64,000 nucleotides of DNA, taken from positions 1 to 64,000 of the forward strand of contig NZ_MSRR01000024.1 of assembly GCF_001956585.1 (NCBI RefSeq), written 5' to 3'. Of the stretch, positions 61,613 to 64,000 are shown piece by piece. Both the position numbers and the translations under genes were made by a program. The notes beneath the pieces are model-generated. The model did not search any database, was not told the origin of the DNA, and was given only the letters and a program-made list of their open reading frames with translations. Source of the DNA: Actinomyces naeslundii (lineage in GTDB: Bacteria > Actinomycetota > Actinomycetes > Actinomycetales > Actinomycetaceae). Within the stretch, counting starts at the first letter, position 1. Each line of letters opens with the position of its first letter.

Positions 61613-61687
61613 TGGTGGGCGATACTGGGATCGAACCAGTGACCTCTTCCGTGTCAGGGAAGCGCGCTCCCGCTGCGCCAATCGCCC
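61613..61687 (-). tRNA. tRNA-Val (anticodon GAC)
   Basis: Acceptor GGGCGAT pairs with ATCGCCC; anticodon loop CTGACAC between CTTCC and GGAAG; T arm with TTCGATC. CCA is encoded (61613-61615). Confidence 0.97.
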
Positions 61688-61688
61688 G

Positions 61689-61759
61689 AGGTGGGTACCG
61701 GATTCGAACCGGTGTAAACGGCTTTGCAGGCCGGTGCCTAGCCTCTCGGCCAACCCACC
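61689..61759 (-). tRNA. tRNA-Cys (anticodon GCA)
   Basis: Acceptor GGTGGGT pairs with ACCCACC; anticodon loop CTGCAAA; discriminator base U as expected for Cys. CCA is not encoded. Confidence 0.96.
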
Positions 61760-61796
61760 ATGAGAATGCTGGGGCTCGGCGCTCCCGGCTCCTCGG

Positions 61797-61869
61797 AGCG
61801 GATGACGGGACTCGAACCCGCGACCCTCACCTTGGCAAGGTGATGCTCTACCAACTGAGCCACATCCGC
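61797..61869 (-). tRNA. tRNA-Gly (anticodon GCC)
   Basis: Acceptor GCGGATG pairs with CATCCGC; anticodon loop TTGCCAA in a TCACC/GGTGA stem; discriminator U. CCA is not encoded. Confidence 0.97.
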
Positions 61870-62019
61870 GCGATCCCTCACGGTTCGACCGAACCGCTCG
61901 GTGCTGGAAAACCATAGCATCACGATCACACCGACAAGCAAACAGCATCGCGGTGATTCACCTCACCGGGCAGCCGTTTGCTCCGGGGGTGCCGGCCTGA
62001 CTATGGTTAGCGCCGCACA

Positions 62020-62095
62020 GGGCGATTGGCTCAGGGGTTAGAGCGCCTCGTTCACACCGAGGAGGTCACTGGTTCGATTCCAGTATCGCCCACCA
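62020..62095 (+). tRNA. tRNA-Val (anticodon CAC)
   Basis: Acceptor GGGCGAT pairs with ATCGCCC; anticodon loop TTCACAC between CCTCG and CGAGG; CCA encoded at 62093-62095. It faces away from the minus-strand tRNA-Val(GAC). Confidence 0.97.
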
Positions 62096-62119
62096 CAGCA
62101 TCCTGACACCAAGTTGACA

Positions 62120-62146
62120 GTACCCGCCCCAAGGGCGGGTACTTTT
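62120..62146 (+). terminator. Rho-independent terminator after tRNA-Val(CAC)
   Basis: Perfect ten-base-pair stem (62120-62129 with 62133-62142), three-base loop, then TTTT. Confidence 0.9.
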
Positions 62147-62213
62147 ACATCACCTACATCACCCCGCTCTGCAAGCAGATGAGCAAAGGCGAACTCAGAA
62201 TCGGCCTCCCACT

Positions 62214-63371
62214 ATGGATGCCGTCACAGTCTCCGCTCGACTGTCACAATTCGATGCGCCGATGTGTCTGATGGGTATGAGTCCAACGCATCGCACCACC
62301 ATCGTCATCATCGGGGCCGGGTACGCCGGGATCATGGCAGCCAACCGGATTGCTTCTCACCCAATGGCCACCGCCCTCACACGTGTTCGCCTCATCAGTG
62401 CCTCGACACACCTTGTCGAGCGTATTCGTCTGCATGAGGCTCTTCGTGCTGAAGAAGACCCGGTACGGCCCTTGTCCGAGCTGCTCAACCCAGCCATCGA
62501 CGTTGTCATCGGCCGCGCGACGAGCATCGATCGCAAACGGGGTGTCGTCCATCTTTCCGATGGCGACCCCATTCCCTTCGACCAGGTCGTCTTGGCGACC
62601 GGCAGCACCAGCCGGGCACCTGCTGGAGCCCTGCCGATCTCCGGGATCGCCGATCTGCAGCCGCTTCGAGATGAACTTGTCGGCTCTTCACACACGCGCA
62701 TTCGCGTCGTCGGCGGCGGCCTCACCGGGATCGAGACCGCCGCGGAACTTGCTGAGCAAGGATTCGATGTTGAGATCGTCGACTCCGGCACCGTCGGCTC
62801 CCACCTCGGCGTACGAGCCCGCAAGCAGGCCTCTCGCCAACTGCGTCGACTGGGCTGCACGGTGACCGACAACCAGTTGTGCCAGCCCGAGCCCGGCATA
62901 CTCACCATATGGACCGCAGGTTTTGCACCGGTCACTGTTCCGTGCGATCCACCAGTGTCGACCTCTTCCGACGGGCGCATCGTGGTCAACAGGTTCCTAC
63001 GCTCCCCCGACGATCCCAGGATTACCGCGATCGGCGATTGCGCTGCGCCTCCGGCCTCGCACCTGCGCCCCAGCTGTGCCTCAGCCCTGTCTCTGGGAGC
63101 CGTAGCCGCTGATATCCTCATCTCCGGCGTGCTGAAGACCCCAGCGCCGTCCAACACGGGGGTCGGTTATGTCATGCGCTGCGTCTCGCTGGGACGCAAC
63201 CGCGGCCTCGTCGAGCACGTAAGTCCGGACGACGTTCCCAACGGTCCTGTCCTGACGGGGAGAACGGCCCGGCGAGTCAAGGACTGGGTCATGGACCGCA
63301 CTACTCAGTGGTTGATCGAAGAGGCTCAGCGCTCCGGCTCGTACCGTATCGTGAGAGGCCCAGCTCAATGA
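62214..63371 (+). CDS. FAD-dependent NAD(P)H oxidoreductase (NDH-2-like)
   Basis: A protein of up to 385 residues with two Rossmann motifs: TTIVIIGAGYAGIMAANRI near residue 29 (FAD) and RIRVVGGGLTGIETAAELA near 160 (NAD(P)H), plus ITAIGDCAAPP near 268. It resembles type II NADH dehydrogenases and related disulfide-less oxidoreductases, but has no C-terminal membrane helix. The exact start is unsure: ATGs at 62214, 62271 and 62277 all lie before the conserved core and none has a good Shine-Dalgarno. The stop overlaps the sigma-factor start (ATGA), so both are coupled. Confidence 0.87.
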   Translation: MDAVTVSARLSQFDAPMCLMGMSPTHRTTIVIIGAGYAGIMAANRIASHPMATALTRVRLISASTHLVERIRLHEALRAEEDPVRPLSELLNPAIDVVIGRATSIDRKRGVVHLSDGDPIPFDQVVLATGSTSRAPAGALPISGIADLQPLRDELVGSSHTRIRVVGGGLTGIETAAELAEQGFDVEIVDSGTVGSHLGVRARKQASRQLRRLGCTVTDNQLCQPEPGILTIWTAGFAPVTVPCDPPVSTSSDGRIVVNRFLRSPDDPRITAIGDCAAPPASHLRPSCASALSLGAVAADILISGVLKTPAPSNTGVGYVMRCVSLGRNRGLVEHVSPDDVPNGPVLTGRTARRVKDWVMDRTTQWLIEEAQRSGSYRIVRGPAQ

Positions 63372-64000
63372 CTGCTTCCGACCAACCCGCAGATATGGAC
63401 AACAGGTCCGGTCAGGATTTCGAGGAACATCGCGCCGTTCTGTTTACCCTCGCCTACAGCATGCTTGGTAGCGCGGCGGAGGCCGAGGACATCGTGCAGG
63501 AGACATGGCTGCGTCGCCAACGCGTCAGGGAACCGGTGCGGCAGGAGCGCGCGCTGCTGTGCCGTATCGCCACACGCCTGGCACTCAACGCGATGCGCTC
63601 CGAGGCCAACCGGAAGGAGTCCTACCTGGGGCCGTGGCTTCCCGAGCCGGTCGCCACTGAGGCAGATCTGGCCGACGACCTGATCCTGGCGGAGACGGTC
63701 TCTGAGGCGACGCTGATGGTACTGGAGACCCTCTCCCCCGCCGAACGCGCAGCATTCCTCCTGGTAGAGGTCTTCTCCCTGTCATCGGCGGAGACCGGTC
63801 GCATCATCGATGCATCCGATACCGCCGTGCGCCAGCTGGTGCACCGTGCACGCACCCGGCTGCAAGAAGGACGAACACACCGACGCGCCAGCCCCTCTCC
63901 CGAGCTGTGGACCGAGCTGACCAGTGCCATTCGCTCGGGAGACTTGGCGGCCACCGTACGTCTGCTGGCTCCTGAGGCGGTACTCGTGTCCGACGGTGGA
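63368..64000 (+). CDS. ECF41-type RNA polymerase sigma factor, 3'-truncated
   Basis: Extracytoplasmic-function sigma factor open to the window end (211 residues seen). Sigma-2 region: EEHRAVLFTLAYSMLGSAAEAEDIVQETWLR; the linker has the subgroup marker YLGPWLPEPV; sigma-4 region: LSPAERAAFLLVEVFSLSSAETGRII and VRQLVHRARTRL. After that a SnoaL-like C-terminal extension begins (residues about 185 onward), the hallmark of ECF41. ECF41 factors lack classic anti-sigma partners and are usually next to a carboxymuconolactone decarboxylase, oxidoreductase or epimerase gene, which they control; here the coupled oxidoreductase fits. Confidence 0.9.
   Translation, partial: MTASDQPADMDNRSGQDFEEHRAVLFTLAYSMLGSAAEAEDIVQETWLRRQRVREPVRQERALLCRIATRLALNAMRSEANRKESYLGPWLPEPVATEADLADDLILAETVSEATLMVLETLSPAERAAFLLVEVFSLSSAETGRIIDASDTAVRQLVHRARTRLQEGRTHRRASPSPELWTELTSAIRSGDLAATVRLLAPEAVLVSDGG

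Overview
The window is high-GC Gram-positive (actinobacterial) chromosome with almost wall-to-wall core genes. Several arrangements point to the class: zwf-opcA-pgl, a fused cytidylate kinase-Der GTPase, a parA-scpA-scpB-rluB-tyrA chain behind xerD, rapZ-yvcK-whiA ahead of gap-pgk-tpiA-secG, and a garA-ftsR-bfn-merR cluster like mycobacterial Rv1827-Rv1830. The sugar-fermenting gene content (a PfkA with a Lys in its PKTIDND motif, a sucrose PTS, an aryl-beta-glucoside PTS, a LAxTG surface protein) suggests an oral Actinomyces of the oris/naeslundii/viscosus group. That genus call is inference; no 16S rRNA is present. I see no rRNA, CRISPR array, prophage or insertion sequence.

Layout: 1-2.2 kb, 6-phosphofructokinase (5' cut), a P-loop kinase-like protein and a YciI protein. 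2.2-7.2 kb, an UvrA-like protein plus a GNAT enzyme, divergent from an FtsX/ABC exporter pair with a perfect palindrome between them. 7.3-13 kb, an SGNH hydrolase and a sucrose module (LacI-type repressor, EIIBCA, GH32 hydrolase). 13-16.5 kb, Pit phosphate transport and a short Hsp70. 16.5-20.3 kb, an aldo/keto reductase and the garA/ftsR cluster. 20.5-28.6 kb, aminopeptidase N and the oxidative pentose-phosphate genes (gnd divergent from zwf-opcA-pgl). 28.6-33.7 kb, a secreted HNH protein, an S4 protein, tRNA-Pro, a cell-wall CAP protein, a HAD phosphatase, rhodanese and GNAT genes. 33.7-38 kb, pgi, an AraC/VOC divergent pair and LtrA. 38-46.2 kb, cmk-der, then the tyrA-rluB-scpB-scpA-parA-xerD chain and secG. 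46.4-53.1 kb, tpiA, pgk, gap, whiA, yvcK, rapZ. 53.2-54.5 kb, purT. 54.5-59 kb, a beta-glucoside PTS operon with a BglG/LicT antiterminator and a visible RAT/terminator switch. 59-62.1 kb, an orphan Mop protein, uvrC and four tRNAs. 62.2-64 kb, an FAD oxidoreductase overlapping an ECF41-type sigma factor cut by the window end.

Functionally the window is dominated by central sugar metabolism: two PTS entry routes produce sucrose-6-P and beta-glucoside-6-P, which feed Pgi, PfkA, TpiA, GapA and Pgk, with Zwf/OpcA/Pgl/Gnd as the oxidative branch. GarA and the YvcK/RapZ/WhiA set are known carbon-flux or cell-cycle regulators in relatives. I found no convincing new multi-gene system. The best leads are xerD with no ATG/GTG/TTG start in frame, the palindrome-controlled UvrA-like/ABC region, the oxidoreductase-ECF41 pair, the lid-less Hsp70 and the long AT-rich leader of the CAP surface protein.
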